Source: Eutreptiella sp. 'Long Island Sound 2002' (Eukaryota; Euglenozoa; Euglenophyceae; Eutreptiales; Eutreptiaceae). From it: a stretch of DNA of 64,000 bases. The notes below the pieces were generated by a model, which was not told the origin of the DNA, made no database searches, and was given only the letters and a program-made list of their open reading frames with translations. Below, piece by piece: positions 25,471 to 35,043 of this stretch (positions are counted from its first letter, which is position 1; each line of letters starts with the position of its first letter). The position numbers were made by a program, and so were the translations under genes. The stretch spans positions 33,611,129-33,675,128 of the forward strand of contig OZ038385.1 in NCBI GenBank assembly GCA_964036045.1, written 5' to 3'.

Positions 25471-27321
25471 ATGGATACGGACCCTAGCCCGGTCAGGCTG
25501 TGGGACTCCGAGGGGCACTCCGAGGGCTATCAGACAGCCTATGAGCAACCTTCGGAGTCGGAGGAGACGGCCAGACCGCCCACAAAGGCGAACACGGCCC
25601 CAGAACCCAGCCTTGAGCATCACGCCGAGGCGTTGGAGAGGCCCGCCAGAGCCAGAACGGCGCCTGTGGCCCGGCACACGGAGCCACCGCGGGATAGCAT
25701 GGGCGACACACCCATGGCGGAGGAGTCCGAGGCGCCGGGAACCGCAGGACGCGCCGGATCAGGTGGAAAGCACGCTGCGTGCCACTGCGAGCACGTGTTC
25801 TTCCTCATGGGCAAGTACCCGATCATGGGGATGGACGCCATCGTGCATCGCCTCGACAGCCTGGACAACGCGAAGGACGGCCTAGAGGAGGAAGTCGCCG
25901 GGATCCTGGATGACCAGTCGGCCGCGGAGAGAGACATGGCGGAGCTGCGAGCTGAACGGGACCGGTACCGGGAGAATCTGGAGCCGGCCCTGGAGAAGCA
26001 GCAGCGAGTGGTGGACAGCCTCATCCACCTGGTGGAGGACATGTCGGGACGCCTGAAAAGGCTAGAGGAGCTACAGCCCCTTACCTCGGGTCCGGAGCTC
26101 CTGGCAAAGCCGGCAGCAGCAGAGCTGGTGGAGCGGGTTAAGACCCTCAGGAGCGCCATGGATAAACCCATGGGCGGCCCGGCAGAGGCACCCTACGCGC
26201 CTCCGCGTGTTAACCCGGGTGCGCTGCCGTTTCTTCCCATGTTCAGTGAATCCACAATGCTCGGGGAACACACGGCACCGGCTGGGTCCATGCGGGAAGG
26301 GCACGTAACCACGGACCCGAGGAGCCTGACGGTACAGATGTCCCATGCCGCCCAGGATCTACCGATCACTACGACTGCCCATGCAGTTTATGCAGAAGAG
26401 GAGATCCAGAGCCAGACCATGCACGGGCGAACCATGGGAAGCGCCGACGGACATGGTCGAGGTCATCCAGGCGGAAACCTGTGGGCGAAGGACCCCAATA
26501 CGGGGATATGGACGGCCGGTGGAGCAAGTCCTTCCCGCATTCCAAACCCCATGGGTTCAGGCCCAACTGGACCGCACTCCATGGAGGAGAGGGATGTACG
26601 GGGAGTGTACTCACACCCCCCGGCCACAGGTGGTATCCGTCTCGGTGGAGTGGTGGCTGGTGACGTCGGAGACGCCATCAGGATTGACGACCTCAGGGGA
26701 ATCAAAATCCCCTACAATGATGGCAACCCCTCCAACCTGGACGACTTCATCCTGGATTGGGAGGACTTCGCCGAGGAGGTCGTTGGCGAGATGCGGGGAG
26801 CGCCGCGGGACAAGTGGGTATGCCGGACATTCCCACACCGGCTGGCGCAGGACCTGAAGGAGGAGCTGCGGGATCAGATCCGGGAAGGACTGATCCATAC
26901 GGAGCAGGCCTGCCTCCAGTGGTTGGAGGATGAGGAGCGGGTGGACGCTCCGAACCAGAAGCTGGAGGACCTTTGGTCCATCCCGCTGCAGCTGGACCGC
27001 GGTGAGTTGCGGGTCCGGGAGTGGAACCGGTATCTGCGGAAGTACCAACGGTGCCTCAAGCTGGTTGAGGACTGGAACAAGTCCAGCGAGATCCGCCTTC
27101 TGCTGAAGGACGTTCTCCCCGGGAACTGGAAGAGGCGAGTGGAGGACGAGGAGAAGAAGCGAGCCAAGAAGCGGGTGGCGGTGAGGATCATGGCGGCGGA
27201 GGATACCCATGCGGCTATAATGGAGTTCTTCAGGAGGAACCTGGGCGAGCCGAACCGGATGTTGGGACTGAAGAACGCCGTGTACGTGGAGGTATTTGGA
27301 GACACCATGGGGCAAAGGTAG
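25471..27321 (+). CDS. Gag-like protein of retroelement A
   Basis: 616 codons from ATG at 25471 to TAG. The N-terminal 100 residues are acidic and Pro/Ala-rich. Residues about 120-220 are strongly helical and charged (LEEEVAGILDDQSAAERDMA and following), consistent with a coiled coil. The C-terminal third has a compact conserved-looking part (NLDDFILDWEDFAEEVVGEM, RTFPHRLAQDLK, RVDAPNQKLEDLW, KKRAKKRVAVRIM) that resembles capsid regions of Ty3-type Gag proteins in algal and protist genomes; that family link is from memory. There is no zinc knuckle. The ORF stops after FGDTMGQR, and the sequence there (AAAG/GTAGTAAG) is also donor-like, so it may continue after an intron or have been cut by a later insertion. 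No pol follows. Confidence 0.65.
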   Translation: MDTDPSPVRLWDSEGHSEGYQTAYEQPSESEETARPPTKANTAPEPSLEHHAEALERPARARTAPVARHTEPPRDSMGDTPMAEESEAPGTAGRAGSGGKHAACHCEHVFFLMGKYPIMGMDAIVHRLDSLDNAKDGLEEEVAGILDDQSAAERDMAELRAERDRYRENLEPALEKQQRVVDSLIHLVEDMSGRLKRLEELQPLTSGPELLAKPAAAELVERVKTLRSAMDKPMGGPAEAPYAPPRVNPGALPFLPMFSESTMLGEHTAPAGSMREGHVTTDPRSLTVQMSHAAQDLPITTTAHAVYAEEEIQSQTMHGRTMGSADGHGRGHPGGNLWAKDPNTGIWTAGGASPSRIPNPMGSGPTGPHSMEERDVRGVYSHPPATGGIRLGGVVAGDVGDAIRIDDLRGIKIPYNDGNPSNLDDFILDWEDFAEEVVGEMRGAPRDKWVCRTFPHRLAQDLKEELRDQIREGLIHTEQACLQWLEDEERVDAPNQKLEDLWSIPLQLDRGELRVREWNRYLRKYQRCLKLVEDWNKSSEIRLLLKDVLPGNWKRRVEDEEKKRAKKRVAVRIMAAEDTHAAIMEFFRRNLGEPNRMLGLKNAVYVEVFGDTMGQR

Positions 27322-28104
27322 TAAGAAAAAGTGCTTTTCCATTGCTTTGAGGCATACTCTAGTTGTATTAGAGATGCACTGAGCATCCATGCATTTTTAT
27401 CTTAGTATTGGTCCCACCAAAAGTGGTGATAACACATTTTGACCTATGGAACCAAACACCCAATCAGGATATGGAGTGGACCCCTTGATCCCCTTTCAAT
27501 GTGAAGCTATTCATCGTTTCCTGAGTTGACTGAGCACTGACATACCTAAGGTAGAGCCTATGAATTTATCTATGTTGTTCCATGAATTCTTAGCTATCCT
27601 AGTGGTATGCACCCTAGGGGGCTCGGCACCTCTTTTTGAGAGGTCCTGGGTTCAATTCCCGGTCAGCCTAGCTAAGTAGGAAGATCCCATGTGACATGGC
27701 AGTGACCTCATCGCCACATGCCCTGCCACCTCAGCACATATGGGACCCAAAACAAAGAGTGCACATCTCCTGAGATGGCACTATGAAGAGAGAGTGACCA
27801 TGAGGCAGTTTTCTAACTGTTTTCCAAAACATTTCAGCTATCTTTGTGAATATGCATTCATTTGTGACCTGAGTTGCAGTTTCTGTGAATATCCAATCAT
27901 CTTTCACTGTTTACACTGCAGCCCTTCATGCTTTGATCCTGATCTTCTCCTCTTTGCACACTTCTGGCTTGGGTTATCCTGGATTGACTCCATTTCTGCA
28001 AAACAAAGGTTTTCATCTTCCAAAACAAGCAGCAGGAAACCCTACACCTACAGCAAGCAGCACGAGAAGCAAAAACACAGTGCTGAAAACACTATAAACT
28101 TTTG
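27322..28104. other. Interval between the two gag regions (probable 5' LTR/leader of element B)
   Basis: About 780 bp, AT-richer than the gag genes on each side, ending directly before the second primer-binding site. By position it should include the 5' LTR of retroelement B. I found no matching copy after pol, so LTR borders are undefined. It contains the tRNA-like segment at 27588-27670. Confidence 0.4.
27588..27670 (+). repeat. tRNA-derived SINE-like segment
   Basis: TAGCTATCCTAGTGG resembles a Pol III A box and GGTTCAATTCC a B box, about 50 bp apart. ACCTC/GAGGT enclosing TTTTTGA resembles an anticodon arm with anticodon TTT, and CTGGG-TTCAATT-CCCGG a T arm. The 5' acceptor strand is missing (the 3' side reads GGTCAGCC without a partner), so this is not an intact tRNA. 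It could be the head of a SINE or a decayed tRNA. Confidence 0.45.
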
Positions 28105-28117
28105 TGGTAGCAGAGGC
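28105..28117 (+). promoter_or_regulatory. Primer-binding site of retroelement B (initiator Met tRNA type)
   Basis: TGGTAGCAGAGGC, identical to the site at 25083. It lies 100 bp upstream of the first gag ATG at 28205, a normal layout for a Ty3-type element. Confidence 0.6.
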
Positions 28118-28204
28118 AGCCTGTCTCTGCGCACCGGCAGCAACCCCGTGCCGTACATCCAGTGCGCCGAGTACGGGCAAAAATAACCAGAAGGGTGAAA
28201 GAAG

Positions 28205-29095
28205 ATGGATCCAAGAAAGGAGGACGCCGACGTGCAGACGGCGCCAGCGCCTGAGGCACCGGCAAGGCCGGCACCTGGCGCTGTACCTTCGGCGGAGCCC
28301 TTACATGGGCCAGTGGATACGGCTGAGGACTCCCTGGATGGACTCCAGACGGCCTTCGGGGCCCTGTCCGTCGAAGAAGTGGTCTCTCAGCCTCAGCCCG
28401 TGAAGAGGAAGAGAGAGTACGAGAGCGAGAAGGATGCTGGAGAAGGAGCAGACGAAGGAGAGGAACAAGGGCAAGACCCGACGCATGACCCTACCTTCGA
28501 AGGCGCACCAAGCGCTTCTGGCCTCCACGCATCACCCTCTCCTATAACCACCAGACTCCCAGCCGCAGCAACATCCACTTCCACAACCAGCCCGCCTATG
28601 GCAGAGGGCACAGGCTTTACTGGCATGCCTCCCTACCCCGCCTATGGTATGGGCCCACCTACCACTGCGCTCCATGAGGCAACTACTGCCAGTGAGCCGG
28701 TGGCTTCCAGCTCTGCGCCGCGATGATATGCGGCTGACTATCCCCATCCACTACACGCTACTGGAACCTATGTGGATGTTCCTGGGTATGCTCCTGGGTA
28801 TGCACCTGGGTATGCACGCTTGAGTGGGTTGAGGAGAGGTCCAGAGTCTCTTGGAGGCAGGAGTAGAGGATCGGGGAGATCCTCCAACAGGTCCCTGACG
28901 CGGTCGGAGATCAACGAGGTGCTCCGAGGAGCCACTTCAAAAATCGTGGGCGACCTCACACAAGAGATCCGTGAGAAGCTGGAGCCCCTGATGATCCCGC
29001 CCCAACCGTCACCTATCTCGGTGGGAATGTCACCCCACCGAGTACAGGCTAACCACCTGACGGCAGGGTTGGGAAAAATTCCCTGGGGAGCCTGA
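28205..29095 (+). pseudogene. Gag N-terminal region of element B, broken by a stop and a frameshift
   Basis: Starts at ATG 28205 (MDPRKEDADV). It is Pro/Ala/Glu-rich, with a basic KRKRE patch near residue 75. An in-frame TGA follows residue 173 at about 28724; the same frame continues with a small GYAPGYAPGYA repeat, then a Gly/Arg/Ser-rich stretch and a helical segment (RSEINEVLRGATSKIVGDLT). Near 29070-29090, at a run of five A, the frame shifts into the main gag ORF. The best reading is one original gag with two lesions. Confidence 0.65.
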
Positions 29096-29106
29096 GGAGC
29101 ATACCG

Positions 29107-30669
29107 ATGCCGACGCCTGCAGCTATTCCGAGAAGTCCCTTCGTGCCGAGAACGGCCCAGCCGCCCTACAGCCACGTGACGAACTCGACGAGGGCCGAGC
29201 TGGACCGGCTGGGGCTGACAGCCTTAAGGGCTATGGTGGACCTGGAGCCTTATGGCTCCAGTGATCTAGGCGGAGACCCCTCCGATGACGAGCCGCCGTC
29301 GATGGATTCTTCTTCGCCCTCAGATGACGATGACCCTGAGGACCCCGAGGACCCCAAGGGTAAGAAGAAGAAGAAGAAGAAGAAGAAGACCCGACGCCCT
29401 GAGGGTCGCCGAGCTCAGGAGGCGAAGGCTATTGCCACCTCCAAGATAGTGGTCAAGCTGCCTGAGTTCACAGGCAAGGACCTCAGCGAGTTCGCTGAGA
29501 ACTTTGGCCGGTTCCTACGACTGACCGGCCAAACCCACGCGAGTGGGCGAGTGAAGTGCGATCTGCTCCTGCAGTGCTGCAAGACCAAGTACCTGGAGAA
29601 GCAGGTCAGGCAGATCGTGACTAACTCCGCCACCTTTGCCGATGTGTTGGTTGCCCTGGAGAGGCAGTACCCGACCTACGAGACCGACCTCTCCATCAGG
29701 GTCGAGATCCAGAACCTACCCGTGCTGCCCAACAACCCCAAACCTGGCAGGGTATCTGAGCTGTTGGCTGATCTGGATCACTGGGCTGGACGACTGACGC
29801 CCGGCTCCTACAGCAGCAACGACCTGCTATTCTGGTTGGTGGCCAGGCTCCCTCGAGAGCTATGGGAGGAGTGCCGTTTGATGGCTGAGCGCAAGGCTAG
29901 ATCCCTCCACTACGAGGATCTATGCGTGCTGCTCCTGGAGATGGCGCTGGAGAAGGAGAGCGACCAGCACTTGAACAACTACCGTCCTGGTGGTGGAGGT
30001 TCTGGAGGCAAAGGGTACCAAGGGTCCCGACCTGGGCAGGGGACTACCCCCAAACACGCCCACGCCCGCATGATGGAGAACGTGCAGGAGCTATTCTGGT
30101 GTGATGTCAGGGACGAGCAGGGCCACCTGCAGCACGCCCCTGACTGCGAGCAGCGAGACTGCTTCGTAGTCCAGGGGAAGCAGCAGGAAAAGAACACCGG
30201 CGCCAAAGCGAAGCTGCCGGATCATTACCGGTGCACCATCACGTGTGCATTCTGCGGTAAGCGGAAGCACTACGAGGATGAGTGCTACCATAAGCAACGC
30301 CTATCAGCGAAGCTTAAGGGCGAGGATCCTGGCAAAGGCTCAAGCAAAGGTGGAGGCAAGGCCAAAGGCAACGACTCCGGCAAGGGCAAGTCGAAAGGAC
30401 GTGGTCAAGGACAAGACAAGGGTCAAGGTGGACGAGGAGGAGGCGCTAACCGCCAGCCCGACAACAAGAACAAGGACAAGAACGGAGGCAACCCCAACCC
30501 TAATCCAGGGGGGAACTCCGAGCCCTCTGGAGGGCAGACTGGTCCTACCACACGCTCACAGACGCAGGCCCAGCAAGAACAAGGGGCCAAGCGTGAGCAT
30601 GAAGGTGGTGACGACGGCAACGCTAAGAAGAGGAGCCGTTTCATGAGGATGGCCCGCAAGTTCCCATGA
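29107..30669 (+). CDS. gag: Gag main part of element B with CCHC zinc knuckle
   Basis: 520 codons. An acidic Asp/Pro-rich start is followed by a ten-lysine tract near residue 80, then a capsid-like region (KLPEFTGKDLSEFAENFGRF, ERQYPTYETDLSIRVEIQNL, ARLPRELWEECRL) typical of Ty3-type retrotransposon Gag. A zinc knuckle CAFCGKRKHYEDEC (C-x2-C-x4-H-x4-C) lies near residue 380, and a Gly/Lys/Asn-rich RNA-binding tail follows. The TGA at 30667-30669 is made by the end of the inserted DNA transposon, so it is not the native end of gag. Start at 29107 is only the first ATG after the upstream frameshift. Confidence 0.85.
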   Translation: MPTPAAIPRSPFVPRTAQPPYSHVTNSTRAELDRLGLTALRAMVDLEPYGSSDLGGDPSDDEPPSMDSSSPSDDDDPEDPEDPKGKKKKKKKKKTRRPEGRRAQEAKAIATSKIVVKLPEFTGKDLSEFAENFGRFLRLTGQTHASGRVKCDLLLQCCKTKYLEKQVRQIVTNSATFADVLVALERQYPTYETDLSIRVEIQNLPVLPNNPKPGRVSELLADLDHWAGRLTPGSYSSNDLLFWLVARLPRELWEECRLMAERKARSLHYEDLCVLLLEMALEKESDQHLNNYRPGGGGSGGKGYQGSRPGQGTTPKHAHARMMENVQELFWCDVRDEQGHLQHAPDCEQRDCFVVQGKQQEKNTGAKAKLPDHYRCTITCAFCGKRKHYEDECYHKQRLSAKLKGEDPGKGSSKGGGKAKGNDSGKGKSKGRGQGQDKGQGGRGGGANRQPDNKNKDKNGGNPNPNPGGNSEPSGGQTGPTTRSQTQAQQEQGAKREHEGGDDGNAKKRSRFMRMARKFP

Positions 30670-30702
30670 GACCCACTGGGGGGGGTATTTTCTTCGAACG
30701 AA
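30668..30702 (+). repeat. Left terminal inverted repeat of the DNA transposon
   Basis: Begins GAGACCCACTGGGGGGGG and ends TCTTCGAACGAA. It is directly followed by several more TTCGAACGAA-type motifs up to about 30755. The preceding bases CCCAT overlap the last gag codons. Confidence 0.88.
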
Positions 30703-30870
30703 CTTCAGTCTTCGAACGAAGATTCGAATCTTCGAACGAAGATTCGAATTCGAAGATTGTATTTGCTTTAATCGCAATTCAATTAAATCCAATCGAATCC
30801 AAGCTGCTAGCGAGCATTGCCGCAAAAGCGCAGCAACAGCAGCGCGCGCACCAGATTGACAGGCGATTGC

Positions 30871-30933
30871 CGCAGATTTGTGCCAGAAAAACGCAGATTT
30901 GTGCCAGAAAGACGCAGATTTGTGCCAGAAAGA
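30871..30933 (+). repeat. 21-bp subterminal tandem repeat, three copies
   Basis: CGCAGATTTGTGCCAGAAA followed by RA starts at 30871, 30892 and 30913. It lies between the left inverted repeat and the transposase start. Such subterminal repeats in DNA transposons often bind the transposase; here that is inference. Confidence 0.85.
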
Positions 30934-30995
30934 AGGGCTTCTTTTTGTTTTTTCAACTGATTTGTTGTATTTTTAAGGGTGTCACTGTTTGACCA

Positions 30996-31697
30996 ATGGT
31001 GCAACTTGGAATTACGCTCAAAAACGCGGTAGGCACGACGAATGCTTATAGCCAGGACGTTGAGGACGCGCTTGTGCAATTTTTCACCTCCTCCGGCCTG
31101 GGACGCCAGCTTTTACACTCAATCTACACACGAGTCAACCCAGGCGCTGACAAGCAGAGGTTGAATCAACTTCTACGGTGGCACAGCGATGCTCAATGCT
31201 CGCCTGAAGAAGCAGTCGCTTTGCTTCTCGATTTGGGAATCCCTAGACGCCGCCTTCGGGTTCTATCGCGCTTTATTTCCAAGCGTGCGGACGTATGGTA
31301 CAAACAGACTGGCCTAAGGTTTGGGAAACCAATGCCAGGCCGCCGGAGAGTCAACTTGGCTTGGAAAAGGATGAAGGAGCCCCTACACCTCGTTGGCCAC
31401 ATCGACAAGAAAACTGGCATCCGAAATGTCTCCTGGCCGTTTGATCACTGGATCAACTACGTTTTCACACAGCCTTGCCTCTATGAAACTCTACAGCCCA
31501 GCAAAGATGGGTTGGTTTTCATTGTGAGTGGCGATGGTTATCCTGTAGCGGGTGTAAGCTGGACTCAGCTTACCATTCGCATCCGAAATCATGAGCATCT
31601 AGCCCGCAATGCAGCACACATTTGGGTTTTAGAGCTGGCATACTGTGGTGACTGCAATCTGAAGGATTTGCGCCGGGTCTGGAAAAAGAAACTGAGG
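30996..31697 (+). CDS. Transposase exon 1 (DDE-like)
   Basis: 234 codons from ATG 30996 to donor GTGTGT at 31698. The N-terminal half is helical and basic and could bind DNA. Near residue 180, LVFIVSGDGYPVAGVSWTQL has a buried beta strand ending in SGDG, a good candidate for the first catalytic Asp of a DDE transposase. It is followed by NHEHLARNAAHIWVLELAY. The layout recalls eukaryotic transposases of the broad DDE/RNase H-fold class, but I do not recognise the superfamily. The intron after it joins in phase 0 to exon 2. Confidence 0.65.
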
Positions 31698-31815
31698 GTG
31701 TGTTATTTCTTCGAATATTGCCTTCGTTCGAACCTTCGACCGTTCGAACGAAGCGTTTCCTTCGAACGAACGTGTTTTTCGAACAAAATTTTGATTTTGC
31801 TTTGCACGCTACTAG
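31698..31815 (+). other. Intron of the transposase with TTCGAACGAA cluster
   Basis: 118 nt, GTGTGT...CTACTAG, phase 0. Bases 31710-31790 hold several TTCGAA-centred motifs (TTCGTTCGAA, TTCGAACGAA) like those at the transposon ends. Removing it joins two coherent coding segments. Confidence 0.75.
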
Positions 31816-32281
31816 GTCCTGCAGCGGATCATAACTACGCGATCCGTCGTCGTGAAGGGCGCACGCTGTGCGGCAAGTGTTATGCTGGGCGGAGATTTAC
31901 CGTTTTTGAAGAAGTTTTTGGGACTTACTGAGCATTGGTATATACCGTCAGTTCACAACTTGGGCCTTTGGAACCCTCTCAAGAGGCGGTACCTGGGCTG
32001 TCACCGGCGCAGAACGCGCACAGGTGATGCGTCCCGACTTGGCAAGACCCCTGTCTGCAAGGGAGCTCGTGGCTGCGCTTCAAAACCTTTGCTTCAAGTA
32101 CCACGACACCATGCCATTATTTGTGTTCTTCATATGCTTATGCGAATTGGTGCTTTGCTTGGGGAATACTTGGAAGGGCTATGCTTGTCCGCCAGCAGGG
32201 AAGCACGCAACGCTATCAATAACATGTTGAAGATTGCTCTGTGTGGTTGGCAGCTAGGTGGAACTTGAGGACCTGATGGAC
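31816..32281 (+). pseudogene. Transposase middle part, frameshifted and cut by the LINE
   Basis: Begins VLQRIITTRSVVVKGA and continues to MLGGDLPFLKKFLGLT, where GGDLPFL followed by a helix is a good candidate for the second catalytic Asp. Shortly after, the coherent frame moves by one (AVTGAERAQVMRPDLARPLS, ELVAALQNLCFKYHD) and then returns near 32160 (LSASREARNAINNMLKIAL). A TGA follows in that frame just before the LINE target site. Either there are short introns I cannot place or this copy has indels. Confidence 0.55.
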
Positions 32282-32297
32282 AAGAAACGAAGCGTTT
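32282..32297 (+). repeat. Left target-site duplication of the LINE
   Basis: AAGAAACGAAGCGTTT, repeated at 40424-40439 directly after the LINE poly-A tail. The leading As merge with the tail on the right, so the duplication is 14-16 bp. This size is typical of target-primed reverse transcription. Confidence 0.9.
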
Positions 32298-32487
32298 TCG
32301 ACGTGCGCGCGTGCGACAACAGGCGCAAGACTTACTGAGGCACAGACGAGTGAATCTGGTCTCTAGACTCTTTCCTTTTGACGTAAAACTACCTGAAACA
32401 TCGCTTTCAGAACTTTGCGGTATCTTCTGTGTATTACTCGTCATCTACGACAGCACTTTATTTTTTTTGCCTACTACCGCGAAATCA

Positions 32488-35043
32488 ATGCCTTCCAAGG
32501 AACCAAAATCTCGCACTCCGTCCTCCGCCACCTCACGTTCAAGCAGTGGTATCAAAAAAAATGCCGTTGGCAGTCACGGCAAATTCCCAAGTGCCCGTAA
32601 CACCATTTTCTCCCTACTCGACCCTGAGCGTGTGTCTGCCACCACGGCCGTTGACTCTCTATCCGTCGGTTCCCTTGCCTCCAACTCCTCCTCCATTCCG
32701 CTTCCGTTCCCACCCATGGAACCCATTTCCCATGTTGGTTATCAAAAAAATGACGACAACCAAAAAAAAGATGAAGTGCCTAGAGAAAATGATGGCTTAC
32801 AAAAAAATACGACGTCCTCAAAAAAAAATGATGACTCAATCTTCGCAACCCCCGCTCCGCGCCCGCCTATTGATGCTCAAAAAAAAGCCCGGGAAAAAAA
32901 TGAAATAAATGAAGGTGTCTCACTTAACCAAAGTCCGGCTAGTGACACCGCGTCGTCCCGGCCAACCGACATGCTATCCTTACATGATTCTTTAGTCCAC
33001 GATGGCCCGGGCGTTTCACCCGTTGAAGCCGGCCTCGAAGACTCTACTTCGAATGCAAGTGCAAGGGACCTTGATGATCCAAGGCATGCCTTCACGTCTC
33101 CTTCCCCGAACCACACTCCTCCCAAGCCTTCAAACATGAATAGTGACAAAGGCCCCAATGAAGCATTGAGTGACGTAGTTATGTCTCCCAATCCCGAGTC
33201 CACCGTGCCTCAAGCAAAACACCTCGAACACAATCCCATCAAAGCCTTAGCGCAACGCTCCTTCCGCCCCCAAGGTGCCTTGCCAACGGGTTTCCCGGAA
33301 CCCCGGGACCTTACAAAGGATGTTCAAGGTGGGAAAATTCCCGTCAAAGGTCAAAACCGTTTTTCAAAAATTGACATCCTCTCCTCGACTCCTACCGTCT
33401 ATCATGACACCTCACCCCTCCCTCCCCCGGATCTCCTCGCCGCATTGGTCCCCACCCCGCAAATACTCCTTTTCGGTGATGGCCTCCCATACCGCGGATT
33501 TCTTCGGAGTTTTTCGATAGCCGACATGGCTAATTTTGAATGGCAAAAACTCATTGGTCTTGTTTCTTTTGCCATCCTCCCCACCTTCTCCCCTTTTCAA
33601 GACGAACCGCCATTTTTTTCCCACCGCACCATCGTTAAGCAAATTGTTTCAATGCTTCGAGCCGCAAAAAAACAGGACAAGCCAACCACTTTTTGGCTCG
33701 CCTACCAAGCCCGCACGAACGTTGCGGATGTTGAACTCGCTGCCGTCCTAGATAGGAGGATAGACCTTGTACCCTCCCTGAGTTTTCTTTGGCTTTCAGT
33801 CGTTTGCCAAGTGGTACACATGGGCGTGCGGTCCCCCGACACTTACAATGTCTCCACCGCACCAAGCCCCTTGGACCAACCACTTGTCATATTACAACTC
33901 ACTTCATTCCCTCTACCCAAAAACCACATTCCGCAAACCATCGGATATTTTCCTCGAAATGTGGATTCCGCTGAACCGGTCCCCTCCCACGTGCACACAC
34001 CTCAGTCCACTCTTTTCCAAATTCGTGTCGATGTCCCAATAGACATCACACGTGAGGTTGACGGTGTCGAGGTCAAGTGGCACATTTCTGGGTCGTTGCC
34101 ACTAATGTTGATGCTAAATGGCCTCAACCCCGATGACACCTCCACTGTTTTGAAAGAACTCACGATCCCCCGCATCACCAAAACGTTTTGGCCGGTAATT
34201 GTGAACTCCGCCCCCGAAGGATATAAAATTTTCGATTTTTTTGTCCCCTTCGATGTTTTGGGGAACTTTTATGATGAACAACCGGCGTTGATGGACATGG
34301 GGGTGTCCATCGGGCTCCTTGACAAGTCAGTCAAGGAGTCCTCCCTTGTCATCACCAATCAACCCCGCTTTCAAAAGGGAGGACCACGCCGCCGCAAGCT
34401 CCCCGCCGACGAAGTGCGCACGGCAATTGAAATGAACCCGGCCCTCTACCGCAAATTTGCGTTTCTTGTGCTGCTGAATCGCTATGACGTGTTGGGCATG
34501 GTCCATGACCCAATGCTGATTCAGCCGGCAGTACAAGAAATTGAAAACCTCGGCGAGATGATCTGTGTCTCGGCCCACACAAACAACCGAGTGTTTGCGA
34601 AAGATTTTTCCCGCGAAGTCAATCCACCCTACTCCATCGTGAGGTTCCCCCCCACCATCGACATACGAGATGTCGTAAAATCCGCCGCCACCTTTGGACC
34701 AGTTGACGGCCACCAAATTTTTCAGCAGTCAGGCCTGGTAATGATCAAATACCAAGCCCACCAGTCGGCCCTCACGTCCTACGGAGCCACCCTCCCAGGC
34801 CCGGTGTACTTCACTTCCGGCAGCTCCGAAAAGGATGTACAAATGTCCATCACCGACAGGTTAGAGCAAGTGCGCCTAGCCTCGCTCCCCAGCCCCAGAC
34901 TCAATGAAGCAAACCTGGCGGCCGCCTCAGACCCGTTTGGTGCACTCTCCATCCCTGACATTCACTCCACCACCCTTCCATCCCCTCACCCCTCTGCCCC
35001 CCCTTCTGAGTCCACCACCTCTTCATTTCTCCCTCAGGCATGA
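32488..35043 (+). CDS. LINE ORF1 protein
   Basis: About 851 codons from the first in-frame ATG (MPSKEPKSRTPSSATSRSSS) to TGA 35041. The N-terminal 300 residues are Ser/Pro/Lys-rich and look disordered. Residues from about 300 on are folded-looking, with PTPQILLFGDGLPYRGFLRS, KTFWPVIVNSAPEGYKIFDF and FAFLVLLNRYDVLGMVHDPM. I recognise no RRM, CCHC or esterase domain. By position it is the RNA-binding or coat component of the LINE RNP. It overlaps ORF2 by about 140 nt in a different frame. Confidence 0.8.
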   Translation: MPSKEPKSRTPSSATSRSSSGIKKNAVGSHGKFPSARNTIFSLLDPERVSATTAVDSLSVGSLASNSSSIPLPFPPMEPISHVGYQKNDDNQKKDEVPRENDGLQKNTTSSKKNDDSIFATPAPRPPIDAQKKAREKNEINEGVSLNQSPASDTASSRPTDMLSLHDSLVHDGPGVSPVEAGLEDSTSNASARDLDDPRHAFTSPSPNHTPPKPSNMNSDKGPNEALSDVVMSPNPESTVPQAKHLEHNPIKALAQRSFRPQGALPTGFPEPRDLTKDVQGGKIPVKGQNRFSKIDILSSTPTVYHDTSPLPPPDLLAALVPTPQILLFGDGLPYRGFLRSFSIADMANFEWQKLIGLVSFAILPTFSPFQDEPPFFSHRTIVKQIVSMLRAAKKQDKPTTFWLAYQARTNVADVELAAVLDRRIDLVPSLSFLWLSVVCQVVHMGVRSPDTYNVSTAPSPLDQPLVILQLTSFPLPKNHIPQTIGYFPRNVDSAEPVPSHVHTPQSTLFQIRVDVPIDITREVDGVEVKWHISGSLPLMLMLNGLNPDDTSTVLKELTIPRITKTFWPVIVNSAPEGYKIFDFFVPFDVLGNFYDEQPALMDMGVSIGLLDKSVKESSLVITNQPRFQKGGPRRRKLPADEVRTAIEMNPALYRKFAFLVLLNRYDVLGMVHDPMLIQPAVQEIENLGEMICVSAHTNNRVFAKDFSREVNPPYSIVRFPPTIDIRDVVKSAATFGPVDGHQIFQQSGLVMIKYQAHQSALTSYGATLPGPVYFTSGSSEKDVQMSITDRLEQVRLASLPSPRLNEANLAAASDPFGALSIPDIHSTTLPSPHPSAPPSESTTSSFLPQA

